A DNA stretch of 64,000 nucleotides from Pontibacter populi (GTDB lineage: Bacteria > Bacteroidota > Bacteroidia > Cytophagales > Hymenobacteraceae), in assembly GCF_019336435.1 (NCBI RefSeq), contig NZ_JAHWXQ010000003.1:124001-188000 (forward strand), read 5' to 3'. The notes beneath the pieces were generated by a model. That model saw only the letters and a program-made list of their open reading frames with translations. It did no database searches and had not been told where the DNA came from. Positions 15,682-25,600 of the stretch are shown here, in pieces. Within the stretch, counting starts at the first letter, position 1. Each line of letters opens with the position of its first letter. The position numbers and the translations under genes were made by a program.

Positions 15682-17421
15682 ATGAGTCATAGTAAACTTA
15701 CAGTAGTTGATTTCTTTTGTGGCGCAGGAGGATTCTCCGAAGGCTTTAGACAACAAGGGTTCGATATTATTCTTGGCATCGATAGTTGGCAACCAGCCAT
15801 TGATACCTTCAACCATAACTTTAGGAAAGGGTTTCAGCCTAAGAATATACTTGATTTTGACCATTCTATTGAGGAAATTGAACAACTACCTGATAGTGAT
15901 ATTTTATTAGGCAGTCCTCCATGTGTAAGTTTTTCAACATCTAATAAATCTGGCAAGGCTGACAAAACACTCGGTATAAAGTTGACTGAGTGTTTTCTAA
16001 GAGTTGTGGCCATAAAAAAACACAAACCAGAATCCATATTGAAGGCTTGGTTTATGGAGAATGTAAAGAACTCAAAGAGATACCTTCCAACTTCTTACTC
16101 TTTTGAAGATTTAAGATTATCTGAATGGGCCGAAAAAAATGGAATTGACCCAAAAATGACTGCTATCACATTGGAAGGCAATAGCTCCATAATCAATTCT
16201 GCTGATTATGGCTCCTTGCAATCGAGAAACAGACTGATTACTGGTGAAGTAATAAGATATGGCAAGTTCCTAGTACCTACACCTACTCACAGATGTCCTT
16301 CTAGCAAAACAGTAAATAGAAATGGCATAGAATTACAATCGTTGCCTAATTTCAGGACTCTTGGTGACTTTCTGAATAACTTCCCCTCCCCTTTTGAAAA
16401 AGAATCTCAGGAATTAATAAAGGACCCCTCATACGACCTATCAGTAGAGAAGACCGCACTCTCTGATCATTTCTATGATACAGGGATACATTCATGCGAG
16501 TGGAGAAGTTCGAAGTACTTAAAGTTGAATCATCCATTTATGGGCAGGATGTCCTTTCCAGAAAGCCCAAACAAGCCGAGTAGAACTGTGACCGCGACCA
16601 GTATAGGGTCATCTCGTGAGGCTTTGATTTTTAAGACTGAGATAAAGAGAGAGGGAGATGGTGAATACAGAGTTCCTACTGTAAGAGAATCTGCAGTACT
16701 GATGGGCTTCCCTTTGACCTATCAATTTGTAGGCTCTGAAGGTATAAAACGAAAACTTGTGGGAAATGCTGTTTGCCCTTCAGTAAGTAGCGCTCTTGCT
16801 AAAGAAGTAAGAAGGGCATATGGACTTTCAAATATCGAGAAGCCGCATATCGCAACGGTATCTAACTTGAAAGGAATAAATAATCTCAACACCTTTGATG
16901 TAAAAGAATTCGGAACTCCACCGAAAAGAAAAGCAGGCTCAAGGTTTAGAAGACACCCCTTTAAGAAAGGCAATATGACAGTTGCCTTATCTAATTATGA
17001 TATAACTGGTAAAGCAGAAGAATTTGGTACCTGGAGATCAACTGTATTTTATGGAACAGGGGAGGGATTTGGCAGTTTTACTTATGACGAGAATTTCTAC
17101 ACACAGCTAGAACCGATTATAAGAAGTGAGTTTTCAGATGGGGAAAAGTTCATAGCAACTATTAATAATGGATTTAGTGAGAAGATTGCTAGTAAGGACT
17201 TACTTCAAGAAATGTATGAGAAGAAATTCTCTACTGGTTGCTATCTCGAGCCAACTTTACTCATCGAGGAACTTGCTAGAATCATAGAGGACTTCGATAC
17301 TCATGATGAGTTATTTGTACAGTCAACCCAAAAGATATTTGAGAAGCCTATTGTGCCGAAAGGACAACTATATTCATTATATGCCATCAACAAAATAGTT
17401 AGTATTGCGAATAATAATTGA
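15682..17421 (+). CDS. DNA cytosine-5 methyltransferase (DrmMII-like)
   Basis: A 579-residue C5 methylase. Motif I is VDFFCGAGGFSEGF (9-22), motif IV GSPPCVSFS with catalytic Cys (about 77-85), motif VI ENV in WFMENV (about 127), motif VIII SLQSRNRLI (about 178-186), and motifs IX/X RESAVLMGFP and VGNAVCPSV (about 335-370). The target-recognition region lies between VIII and IX. About 200 residues follow motif X, which is unusual for a plain Dcm-type enzyme; the extension shows no recognised domain. It would methylate host DNA for self/non-self discrimination. Position near drmE-drmA-drmB matches class 2 DISARM, where the methylase is C5 type. Its recognition sequence cannot be inferred. Confidence 0.92.
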   Translation: MSHSKLTVVDFFCGAGGFSEGFRQQGFDIILGIDSWQPAIDTFNHNFRKGFQPKNILDFDHSIEEIEQLPDSDILLGSPPCVSFSTSNKSGKADKTLGIKLTECFLRVVAIKKHKPESILKAWFMENVKNSKRYLPTSYSFEDLRLSEWAEKNGIDPKMTAITLEGNSSIINSADYGSLQSRNRLITGEVIRYGKFLVPTPTHRCPSSKTVNRNGIELQSLPNFRTLGDFLNNFPSPFEKESQELIKDPSYDLSVEKTALSDHFYDTGIHSCEWRSSKYLKLNHPFMGRMSFPESPNKPSRTVTATSIGSSREALIFKTEIKREGDGEYRVPTVRESAVLMGFPLTYQFVGSEGIKRKLVGNAVCPSVSSALAKEVRRAYGLSNIEKPHIATVSNLKGINNLNTFDVKEFGTPPKRKAGSRFRRHPFKKGNMTVALSNYDITGKAEEFGTWRSTVFYGTGEGFGSFTYDENFYTQLEPIIRSEFSDGEKFIATINNGFSEKIASKDLLQEMYEKKFSTGCYLEPTLLIEELARIIEDFDTHDELFVQSTQKIFEKPIVPKGQLYSLYAINKIVSIANNN

Positions 17422-17618
17422 TTGATTTTAATGGATAATAATTAGAGAGTGACATATTAAATGAATTCGTAAGATGTTCATTTCGGCTTATAGGCGTAAA
17501 GTATCTTCCAATTCATAGTATTGTTACGCTTCCTTCTAACGTTTCTCGACCTATAGTTAAAAGTCGTTATAAATACTGTTTCCAGCTGGAACTTTCATTG
17601 CTAAATAGTAGCTGTTAT

Positions 17619-18056
17619 TTAGCTACTTATTGTTTTCCTTATCTCCTCAATCACTTGATCTAATTTGCTTTTAATCTCACATTCCCAAACCAGCACTACT
17701 TTATAACCCAGGTGTTCAAGCTCATTCTTTTTTATCTGATCACGCTTAACATTCCGTTCAAATTTATTACTCCAAAAATCTGTGTTATGCTTTGGCAAAG
17801 GCAGGTTGCATATTGGACACCTATGCCAATAGCAACCGTTGACGAAAATGGCGACCTTCTTCTTAGTGAATACGACATCTGGTCTTCCAGGAAGTTCTTT
17901 GTGATTTACGCGGTAGCCTCGCAAACCTAGATGAAACAATTCACTCCTTAATTTCATTTCTGGCTTAGTGTTCTTAGAGCTGTTTGCTCTCATGACCTTT
18001 GATGTATTCTCATTCTTCGGAACAGGCGACCGAGCATCTCTTGAATATTTCTTCAT
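17619..18056 (-). CDS. vsr: Very short patch repair (Vsr) endonuclease
   Basis: A 145-residue nuclease of the Vsr family. The core is GRPDVVFTKKKVAIFVNGCYWHRCP (about residues 57-81), containing the catalytic Asp and the zinc/metal-site His and Cys, followed by CNLPLPKHNTDFW and RDQIKKNELEHLGYKVVLVWECEI. Vsr nicks T:G mismatches produced when 5-methylcytosine deaminates. It lies tail to tail with the C5 methylase, 197 bases apart, the usual partnership. It is on the opposite strand to every other gene of the defence block, so it has its own promoter. Confidence 0.92.
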   Translation of the reverse strand: MKKYSRDARSPVPKNENTSKVMRANSSKNTKPEMKLRSELFHLGLRGYRVNHKELPGRPDVVFTKKKVAIFVNGCYWHRCPICNLPLPKHNTDFWSNKFERNVKRDQIKKNELEHLGYKVVLVWECEIKSKLDQVIEEIRKTISS

Positions 18057-18393
18057 ATGAATTCAACAACTTTCATATCTGATACCAATACTGGCTTTTC
18101 TGAATAATTCTCTCAATGATGGAATTCTAACGTAAAGTTGAGTCATCTTGATTACAGATAATGCCCTATTAACTCACTACTCTTAAAGTAAACGTATTTA
18201 TTTTCTCATAATCATCCTGGCAGCCCTGTTTTGTAAAAAAAATATTAATCTTTTTATATGTATTCCTTGTTTTATGTCATGCAGGCTTTGTATATTTATA
18301 GAGCTTAGAATAAATAGTAAGTCTGCTCGTAGGTAAAAGTGCAGCAAAACTCCGCGATATAACACAGCATAAACAAACTTAATCTCTTACATT
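18057..18393. other. AT-rich regulatory spacer before the DISARM-like operon
   Basis: The spacer is 337 bases with no gene visible. It separates the divergent vsr and NERD-helicase genes and must hold both promoters. A TTG near 18267 with TATATTTA about 22 bases further downstream is a weak match to the Bacteroidota promoter pattern. No operator-like palindrome is obvious. Confidence 0.55.
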
Positions 18394-20106
18394 ATGCCTA
18401 TTAAGTTTCTAGATGGGTTAGCTCATGCACATTTAAGGAATACTATCACGCATGATGGTGAGCCACTATATGGAGAAATATGGTTCTATGAACAACTGTT
18501 AGAAATAGAAAGACTACAGTTAGTTGAGGATACTTGGTATGTAAAGTGGAACTACACCCTTTCAGCACACCCCGATTCAAGAAATAAGTCCGAAGGGCAG
18601 ATCGATTACCTTGTCATCAGCAAGTATGGTGTCCTTGTGATAGAGATAAAAGGAGGTAACATCAATTTGAATGATGGGAACTTTGCCTATGAATATCAAG
18701 GCAACCTTACTCCTTGCCAAGACCCGTTCATCCAAGCGAAGGAGAACATGTACTCTTTGAACACCCTTCTGAATGATAGGGATGTCTTCTTTTACAGAGC
18801 TGTCATTTTTCCTCATGACACGAAGTTCAAACCTGTCGGGCCAAGCTATGAAGGCTACGCACACCAGTTCTTTTCTAGACTGGATACCTTGAATAAGAAT
18901 GATAGAGAACAAGCTGAGTCTTTACATCGGTTCTTAGTGAAGTTAGCAAGAACAGCTCGTGCAAAAATGGTTGAAGCCATTACATCAAACAAGTCTTCAC
19001 AGCAACTGAACAGTCTCGCATTTCAGAGATATCCTGAGCTTAGTGTCAAAAAGATCGAACAAGTGAAGAGGGCCCTGTTCCCTAACTCTACCAGCTATGG
19101 GTTCAATCCTGAAAGTCTCAATAGAATTATACAAGATGAGAATGTTGAGATTTTTGATGGCTTAAGGAAGAACAAGAAGATAATGATTCAGGGACCTCCA
19201 GGATCTGGTAAGACTGTTCTTGCACGAAAGTTCATTGCTGATCAGATTCTAAAGGATCAAAGAGGAGTTTATCTGTGTGCCACAAAGTTACTATCTGCAT
19301 ACATGACCCATGATCTGTTAACTTTGAACAGGATCGACCCGAATAGCCTGGCGATCAGGACGTTCCCTTATGATGCGATTGATGATTACGTTGACAGGAT
19401 ACTAGAAGACAAGACAGTTGACTTTGTTGTAGTGGATGAGGCACAAGAATTTATGGACAAAGGACTTGATGATCTAATATGTAAGATGGGAGAGAAATTA
19501 GGAGGGCCCAGGTTCTTGCTACTCTACGATGATCAACAAGCGTTCATGGCGAGCTTCACTGACCTTGACTTTTTCCCCAACTATGTGTGTGACAACTATG
19601 GCTTTGTGCACTATGAGTTTAGTACCGTTTACCGCTCTAGCCAATCGAAGAACATCACCTCCTTCTGCAAAGAATTGAGAGAATGTGAGACTCACAGGAT
19701 TCCGCAGCTTATTGATAAAGCCTTGGTGCCTACTTTCAAGGTACGCTCTCCTCAATTAGGTAAGATAGTCCGTGAGACCTATGAAAAAGCAAGAAGCTTA
19801 GAGGATACCAGTCTTTCATTCTCTGACACAATATTGTTGATAGAATCAGGAGCCATAGATGAGTTCAAGGCTATGGTCAAACAATTCTATTCAACTCTCA
19901 CAGAGGAACTAACAGAAGAGAACATCGGCATAGCTCCAGCGAAACTTCGCTATACTACACCTTTGAAATTTAAAGGACTTGAGAAGCCTAACGTCATATT
20001 AGTAATTAGAGATAAAATAGACGCTCATAATTTGGTTCAAACCTATGTGGGAGCAACTAGAGCTATGATGGGATTAAACGCTTATATATGGGAAACAGGA
20101 GCTTAA
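18394..20106 (+). CDS. NERD nuclease-related domain / SF1 helicase-like ATPase
   Basis: A 570-residue protein. The N-terminal NERD domain carries the nuclease-like core IDYLVISKYGVLVIEIKGG (about 69-87), with Asp and the E-x-K pair. An SF1/DUF2075-like ATPase follows: Walker A QGPPGSGKTVLARKF (about 265-279), Walker B VVVDEAQEF (about 345-353), a FSTVYRSS segment (about 409) and a C-terminal YVGATRAM (about 550), equivalent to helicase motif VI. It is likely a DNA-processing enzyme joining nuclease and translocase functions. It is first in the operon and overlaps the drmE-like gene by 19 bases. It is not one of the standard class 2 DISARM components. Confidence 0.82.
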   Translation: MPIKFLDGLAHAHLRNTITHDGEPLYGEIWFYEQLLEIERLQLVEDTWYVKWNYTLSAHPDSRNKSEGQIDYLVISKYGVLVIEIKGGNINLNDGNFAYEYQGNLTPCQDPFIQAKENMYSLNTLLNDRDVFFYRAVIFPHDTKFKPVGPSYEGYAHQFFSRLDTLNKNDREQAESLHRFLVKLARTARAKMVEAITSNKSSQQLNSLAFQRYPELSVKKIEQVKRALFPNSTSYGFNPESLNRIIQDENVEIFDGLRKNKKIMIQGPPGSGKTVLARKFIADQILKDQRGVYLCATKLLSAYMTHDLLTLNRIDPNSLAIRTFPYDAIDDYVDRILEDKTVDFVVVDEAQEFMDKGLDDLICKMGEKLGGPRFLLLYDDQQAFMASFTDLDFFPNYVCDNYGFVHYEFSTVYRSSQSKNITSFCKELRECETHRIPQLIDKALVPTFKVRSPQLGKIVRETYEKARSLEDTSLSFSDTILLIESGAIDEFKAMVKQFYSTLTEELTEENIGIAPAKLRYTTPLKFKGLEKPNVILVIRDKIDAHNLVQTYVGATRAMMGLNAYIWETGA

Positions 20107-22646
20107 TTCATATATATAAAGGGTTCTTGCAAGAGAACAATAAGAGCATCCTTAAAGATGATGACCTTATCGTTCAGACTATACATGGGGTCATTCATTC
20201 CTCATTCTTCAAAGATTGTAATGAAGCTGAGCAGATTCTTATAGGTCTTGCTAAAGACATCATGCAACACTTCATGTATGTGAAGGGGCGGCAAGACAAG
20301 TGTTCATCCTTTATAATCCCTTATTATCATGGGAATGCTGAAGTCATCATCCGCGATTACATAATACTATTCACAGTGATGGAAAGTATTTACTGGCAGT
20401 TAACAGAGACTAGGGAACAAGCCTGGAAGCGGCACGAAGATATCATGCTATTTGACCCTTTCTTAGGGAATGACACATTTCTTCAATATGCCAAGTCCCA
20501 GGATGATTTACTTGTATTTGGGCAGGATGAGATATTTGTTGATATGGACCAATTCATCCCTCTCTTTAAGAGAAACGATGTACTTAGCGCATCAAAGAAT
20601 AACTGTCTTACAGTAGGTCACTTCTTCGGTTCAATCATCAAGCTTGCAAGAGCACTTGGTATCACAGACCTAGTTGTACTTGATCTAAAGGCACAAAAGC
20701 CTTTGATACTTACTGGAAAGAAGCAGCCGACCTCGTTGTGTGATTTTATTTGTTGCTGTGATAGCACTGATGGTTTCTTTTATGATGTGGTGAACCACGG
20801 AAGCGATTTCAAGGCCTTGATTAAAGACTTGAAGCAAACTCATCCGTTAACAGTCATTCAGCTTGACTGGCCTTACAACAATTTTGATGAATCACGTTAT
20901 GAGCGGATACTGGGACCTCTGCATTTCATGGATGTCAAACTGCGAAAGAGGTTCAACCCCAACTTAGTGGACGAGTTCGCTACTGGTCTATTGTTCTTGC
21001 CTGGTGAGCTCTCTGGAACTGATCAATTCTTTGACCATAGTGACATAGGCACGATACTAGATATCGTGGCTACAACCGATTCGTCGGAAACAGTTGCTAT
21101 GCTTGATGATCTGAAGGAATCTTGGAGCACCATAAAAGGCGATAGTTATAGATGTCCGTTCCCAATGAAATGGTTATCGCTCATACATACAGGCAAGCCA
21201 GTAGAGTACTGGGAGAGTTGCTATGAGAGCACATTCCCTGCGGTCCCACTTACTTTACAACGGCAGGTACGAGATATCATCAAGGTCATGTACAAAAAGG
21301 ATTGGATCAAAAAATTGGTTCAAGAAACCATTGATAAGAAGATAGACTCATTGTCCGTACTTCTACCTAGAGGTAAGAACTACAGTTCTGTCAACAAAGA
21401 TATCAAAGAATTTCTAGGACAAAGCCTTGAGCATTTAAGAATCAGTTATATTGATCATTCAGATTTATTATATGATGAAATCACTGGACCTGTATGGGTT
21501 TTGGATACAAGTCTAAGCGTTCTGTCCAATCTACCCAAGAGAGAGGGGCTATCCTTGGTCATACCCATACCGGATTTTCATTTTGCTGTGAACCTCCTTT
21601 TCTTAAAGGTACAGATGCTTAAAATGACAAATGATGTCCTACAAGGGAATGAAACGAACTCGATGTTCAGAAGGTCACTCCTGACGGATGAGCAGAACCT
21701 GTTTCTGAACAATTTCTACCGTGATGAAATCAAACTCCTTCTATGGGAGGCCCGAGAAGAATCTAGATACTATCGTCCTACATCGAATGTAGAAGAAACA
21801 ATGCCGGTACAACCTATGGCAACAGATCACGATGAAGCTTACGAAGAAGAGGTCCAGGATGAATTCAGGATAGCTCACAAGAATGTAAATGCCACTCATG
21901 ATGAAGATGTGGATAGTACTTTTTTTGTCCTGTTAGACACAGATGTTCAAGAAGTCTTAAAGCCATCAAATCCCATCCTCGTCAAATTCCGTGGCGATTT
22001 CATAAACACACAAGCAGAATATCTAAGACCGGGAGATGAGTTTGCCACATATAAGGATGTACTTCTTTCACTTGGAGAGGCTGATGAATTATTCAGAAGC
22101 TGGACCAAATTCCCTCGCACAGTAGATAGCTGGAAGCAGAGATTGAAGGATCAAGAGGAAAGTGTAGGAGGGGTATATAATAGGCTTAAAAGGCTAATTG
22201 AAGGGGAATTCATTCAGATACAATATTTTGAGAAGAACTGGCTAAATCCTGATTCAGAGATAAGGTTACCTCTAAGAAGACAACATTGGAATGCGGTCTG
22301 TAGAATGCTAGGCATTGAAGACAAGGATAGGAATCAAGCCTGGATAGCGGTCAAAAGTGAGCAAAGAATGGATGATGCCAGTTGGAGAAGGACCAAGGCG
22401 AGCGTTCTTAACATGATCGCCAAGAACAGATATTGGGGCTTGACACAGAACATTGATGCTGTCAATGAGATAACCGCCATCTTAGACAAGGAACCTTACT
22501 TCAAAGAGAGAGGGATCGATAGTAGAGATGTTGCAGAAATCCTATTGCATGACCTGACACATGAACTTACGAAAACTGTACAGTTTGAAAAAGTAAAGAG
22601 TATCACCTATTCGAACCAAATAACTGAGAAGTCAAATGCCTTCTAA
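20088..22646 (+). CDS. drmE: DrmE-like DISARM component
   Basis: An 852-residue protein with no motif I can name. The call rests on position and size: class 2 DISARM has a large protein of unknown function, DrmE, immediately upstream of DrmA, with a C5 methylase nearby. Visible features are a middle region rich in aspartate and aromatic residues (QLDWPYNNFDESRYERILGP, about 265-284) and an acidic linker around 565-620. The end is a helical, basic region (WRRTKASVLNMIAKNRYWGL). It overlaps both neighbours, by 19 bases at the start and 11 at the end, so the operon is translationally coupled. A new protein in the same slot is the alternative. Confidence 0.55.
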   Translation: MGNRSLIHIYKGFLQENNKSILKDDDLIVQTIHGVIHSSFFKDCNEAEQILIGLAKDIMQHFMYVKGRQDKCSSFIIPYYHGNAEVIIRDYIILFTVMESIYWQLTETREQAWKRHEDIMLFDPFLGNDTFLQYAKSQDDLLVFGQDEIFVDMDQFIPLFKRNDVLSASKNNCLTVGHFFGSIIKLARALGITDLVVLDLKAQKPLILTGKKQPTSLCDFICCCDSTDGFFYDVVNHGSDFKALIKDLKQTHPLTVIQLDWPYNNFDESRYERILGPLHFMDVKLRKRFNPNLVDEFATGLLFLPGELSGTDQFFDHSDIGTILDIVATTDSSETVAMLDDLKESWSTIKGDSYRCPFPMKWLSLIHTGKPVEYWESCYESTFPAVPLTLQRQVRDIIKVMYKKDWIKKLVQETIDKKIDSLSVLLPRGKNYSSVNKDIKEFLGQSLEHLRISYIDHSDLLYDEITGPVWVLDTSLSVLSNLPKREGLSLVIPIPDFHFAVNLLFLKVQMLKMTNDVLQGNETNSMFRRSLLTDEQNLFLNNFYRDEIKLLLWEAREESRYYRPTSNVEETMPVQPMATDHDEAYEEEVQDEFRIAHKNVNATHDEDVDSTFFVLLDTDVQEVLKPSNPILVKFRGDFINTQAEYLRPGDEFATYKDVLLSLGEADELFRSWTKFPRTVDSWKQRLKDQEESVGGVYNRLKRLIEGEFIQIQYFEKNWLNPDSEIRLPLRRQHWNAVCRMLGIEDKDRNQAWIAVKSEQRMDDASWRRTKASVLNMIAKNRYWGLTQNIDAVNEITAILDKEPYFKERGIDSRDVAEILLHDLTHELTKTVQFEKVKSITYSNQITEKSNAF

Positions 22647-25600
22647 ATACGAAGATAAAAGAAATAGCCTGGAGAGAACTATCAGGGAACAGATACTAGG
22701 GCCTGGTGCCAATGCTAATCGCTATATCCTACTAAGCGAATGGGAAAGCCATTATGCTGGAAAGAACCTTAAGGAACTGTTCCCAATAGATAATTTGCTC
22801 GAAGTGATGGATGAGGTACCTGCTTACTATTATAGTACAGGTATACTTTTCCCTTCAACGGTAGAAGCAAAACCTGACAATGGTCAAGGGCAACAGAACA
22901 ATACTGCATCCGGTGATGATGAGAATGGTGCTGGAGATGATGACTTCCATGATAATAAGGAAGAAAGTCTCTCTTCCTTAAATCAGAATTACCCTACTTC
23001 GTTCGGACTCTCTTTTGCAATTGACAAGAATTGCCAACTACAGGAAGACCTTGAATTGAAAGTTGAGTTCAGGACCTATAGGCCGGTCAAAGGGGAGGCA
23101 CTGAAGGAAGTCGGTTACTGGGTAAGGTCACACCAAGCGGTAGTCAAGGAGGTCATAAACAAATACTTCACAGAATACCTTAAAACAGTCGAAAAAGAGG
23201 AGAACCTTTTCATTGTATCCACAAGGTCTGAGATTTCCAGAGAGGATGCATATCGGTTAGACTACGACCTTTTTGAGAGGTTCCAGCATGAATACCTGAG
23301 TGATGCACGTTGGGAGCAGGAAAAGCAGGAACACACCTTAGCCCCTAAGAATAGGTATGGTTATGAGACCCGATACCTTCTACTTAATGATGCTGATGGT
23401 TGGGTATCAAAGATACGTGAGCGCTTTCTAGCACAATTCTTACCTGCATGGAAGAAAGGGAATATCAAAGCAAAGGCCTATGATCAGGAGTTGATCGCAA
23501 GAGTCGAGGTAGTGAATCTAGTAAAGGACATGGTAGAAGCCTTTAAGAAGAACTTCAACGTCCGGAAAAGCGCTATGTGGAAAGCAACTCCACAAGTTAT
23601 TCATACGACACTCCCTGCTTATGGGAACAGCAATAGAGAGATCGGGCAGAAGCTTGTCTATGGCTCAGATGACTCGCAGAGTCCAAAGCTGGAGCTTTTC
23701 TGGCAATACATTATGCCTCGGTTTAGAAATAGTGAGGACAAGGATAAGATCTACATAAAGCTTGTGATAAAGAACGTTTCTCAGCCTTACAAGTTGAAAC
23801 TCAATGAACCACCGCAACTAAATAAAAAGAACAAGGCCAACATAAAGAGCTTCTTTGGTATAAGATTGACTGTAGCAGAAAGTGAAGCAGGAAGCAATGT
23901 CCTAAGAGCATATAATCCACCTAACCTCAGCAAAATAGACCAAGAGGATAACTTCAACAAACTCCTTTACAGGCAATATGAGGATCTTGGTGAAGGGTAC
24001 AACACATCTGTTGCATGGGGCACATCAGAGGATGGGAGAAGGTTCATCTGCACAGAGTTCTTGCCGGCCACCACAACACCACAGGTAGATCATACACCTA
24101 GCAAACTTGAAGGTGGTACAGTTAAAACTAGGTTGACCAATACAGATATACTGCGCATAAAGCCATTGTCTACCCTTAGTAAACTATCAGACACTGCTAT
24201 AACAGAATGTTTACGAAGCTTCGTCAAGGACTACAGCACCTGGATAGAAGAAAAACAACGTGAACTTTGTAAAGAAGGTCTATCTACAGAAGGAACAACG
24301 ATATTGAATGAGCAGCTTCTCAAGGCGAGTTCAGATGAACGAAGGTTGCGAAGGAACATCGGTCTTCTTGAAGGAGATAGGGATGCCATGGCTGCTTTTA
24401 GGCTCATGAATACTGCTATGTTCCTACAGATACATCACTCTCTGAACATAAAACAAGCTAAGAAGTCTAATTTAGCCCATTATTTAGTTGCAGCCGGTAA
24501 GGATGAGGAAGCTTACAAAGCATTAGAAGACACGATACCAGGAAACTCGAAAGCTCACATTGCGTGGAGGCCGTTTCAGCTAGCGTTCGTACTTCTCAAC
24601 ATAGATGCGTTCGTTAAACCCGGAGGCAAAGATGAAGTGATCCATGATGATATTTTCGACAGTGGTTGGCACGAGCGCAATGGGCTAGCTGATCTTGTGT
24701 GGTTCCCTACAGGAGGTGGTAAGACAGAGGCCTATCTTGGTATCATTGCCTTTCTCATCGCATATAGAAGAATGACTAAAGGTGTTGATGGAACAGGTAC
24801 TGCAATATTGATGCGTTATACATTAAGGCTACTAACACTACAGCAGTTTCAAAGGGCTACACTACTTATCTGTGCGCTCGAGCATATCCGAAAGGAATCC
24901 TTCTCCATACCCAATCATCGATCCCTAGGAAAAGAGAGAATCACGATAGGTCTGTATGTTGGGAATGATTCTTTGCCAGGTGCTTGGACAGGCGGTGAAA
25001 AATCTATGGAAGCTGAGTTGCGAAGGATTGCCCAGCAAATAGATCAAGAAGAAAGGCAGATAAAGACCAAACTGCCTCACACGGATTGTCCTTGGTGTGG
25101 TAGTGAGCTATTCACCACTTTACATAAGGATGCGCTCTCTAACGTTTTGGAACCAGATAGCAAAAAGAGCATCCCTCTCAGGTTCTTCTGTCATACTTCC
25201 GGTTGTTCCTTTGAGGATATGGACATGATGGAGGAGGAGAATTCGCTACCGTTGAGGTTATATGACGAGGAAATCTATAAATACCCACCCACCTTGTTGT
25301 TCGGGACTGTTGATAAGTTTGCTCAGTTAGCTCATAATGTGGAGAACGGTCACGGTAGTGACTCCAGAAGGATATTTGGGCAGAGGCGAAGGGGAAATAA
25401 CCTGCTACCCTCGGTAACACCACCTGAACTTATCATTCAGGATGAATTACACTTATTGTTAGGTCCATTGGGATCTGCAGTTGGACTTTTTGAGACCGCT
25501 ATTGATGAGCTATGTACATACAGCAAGGATGGGTTGAGCCTTAGGCCAAAGATAATCACTTCGACTGCGACCACACGTAATACCAAAGATCAAATCTATG

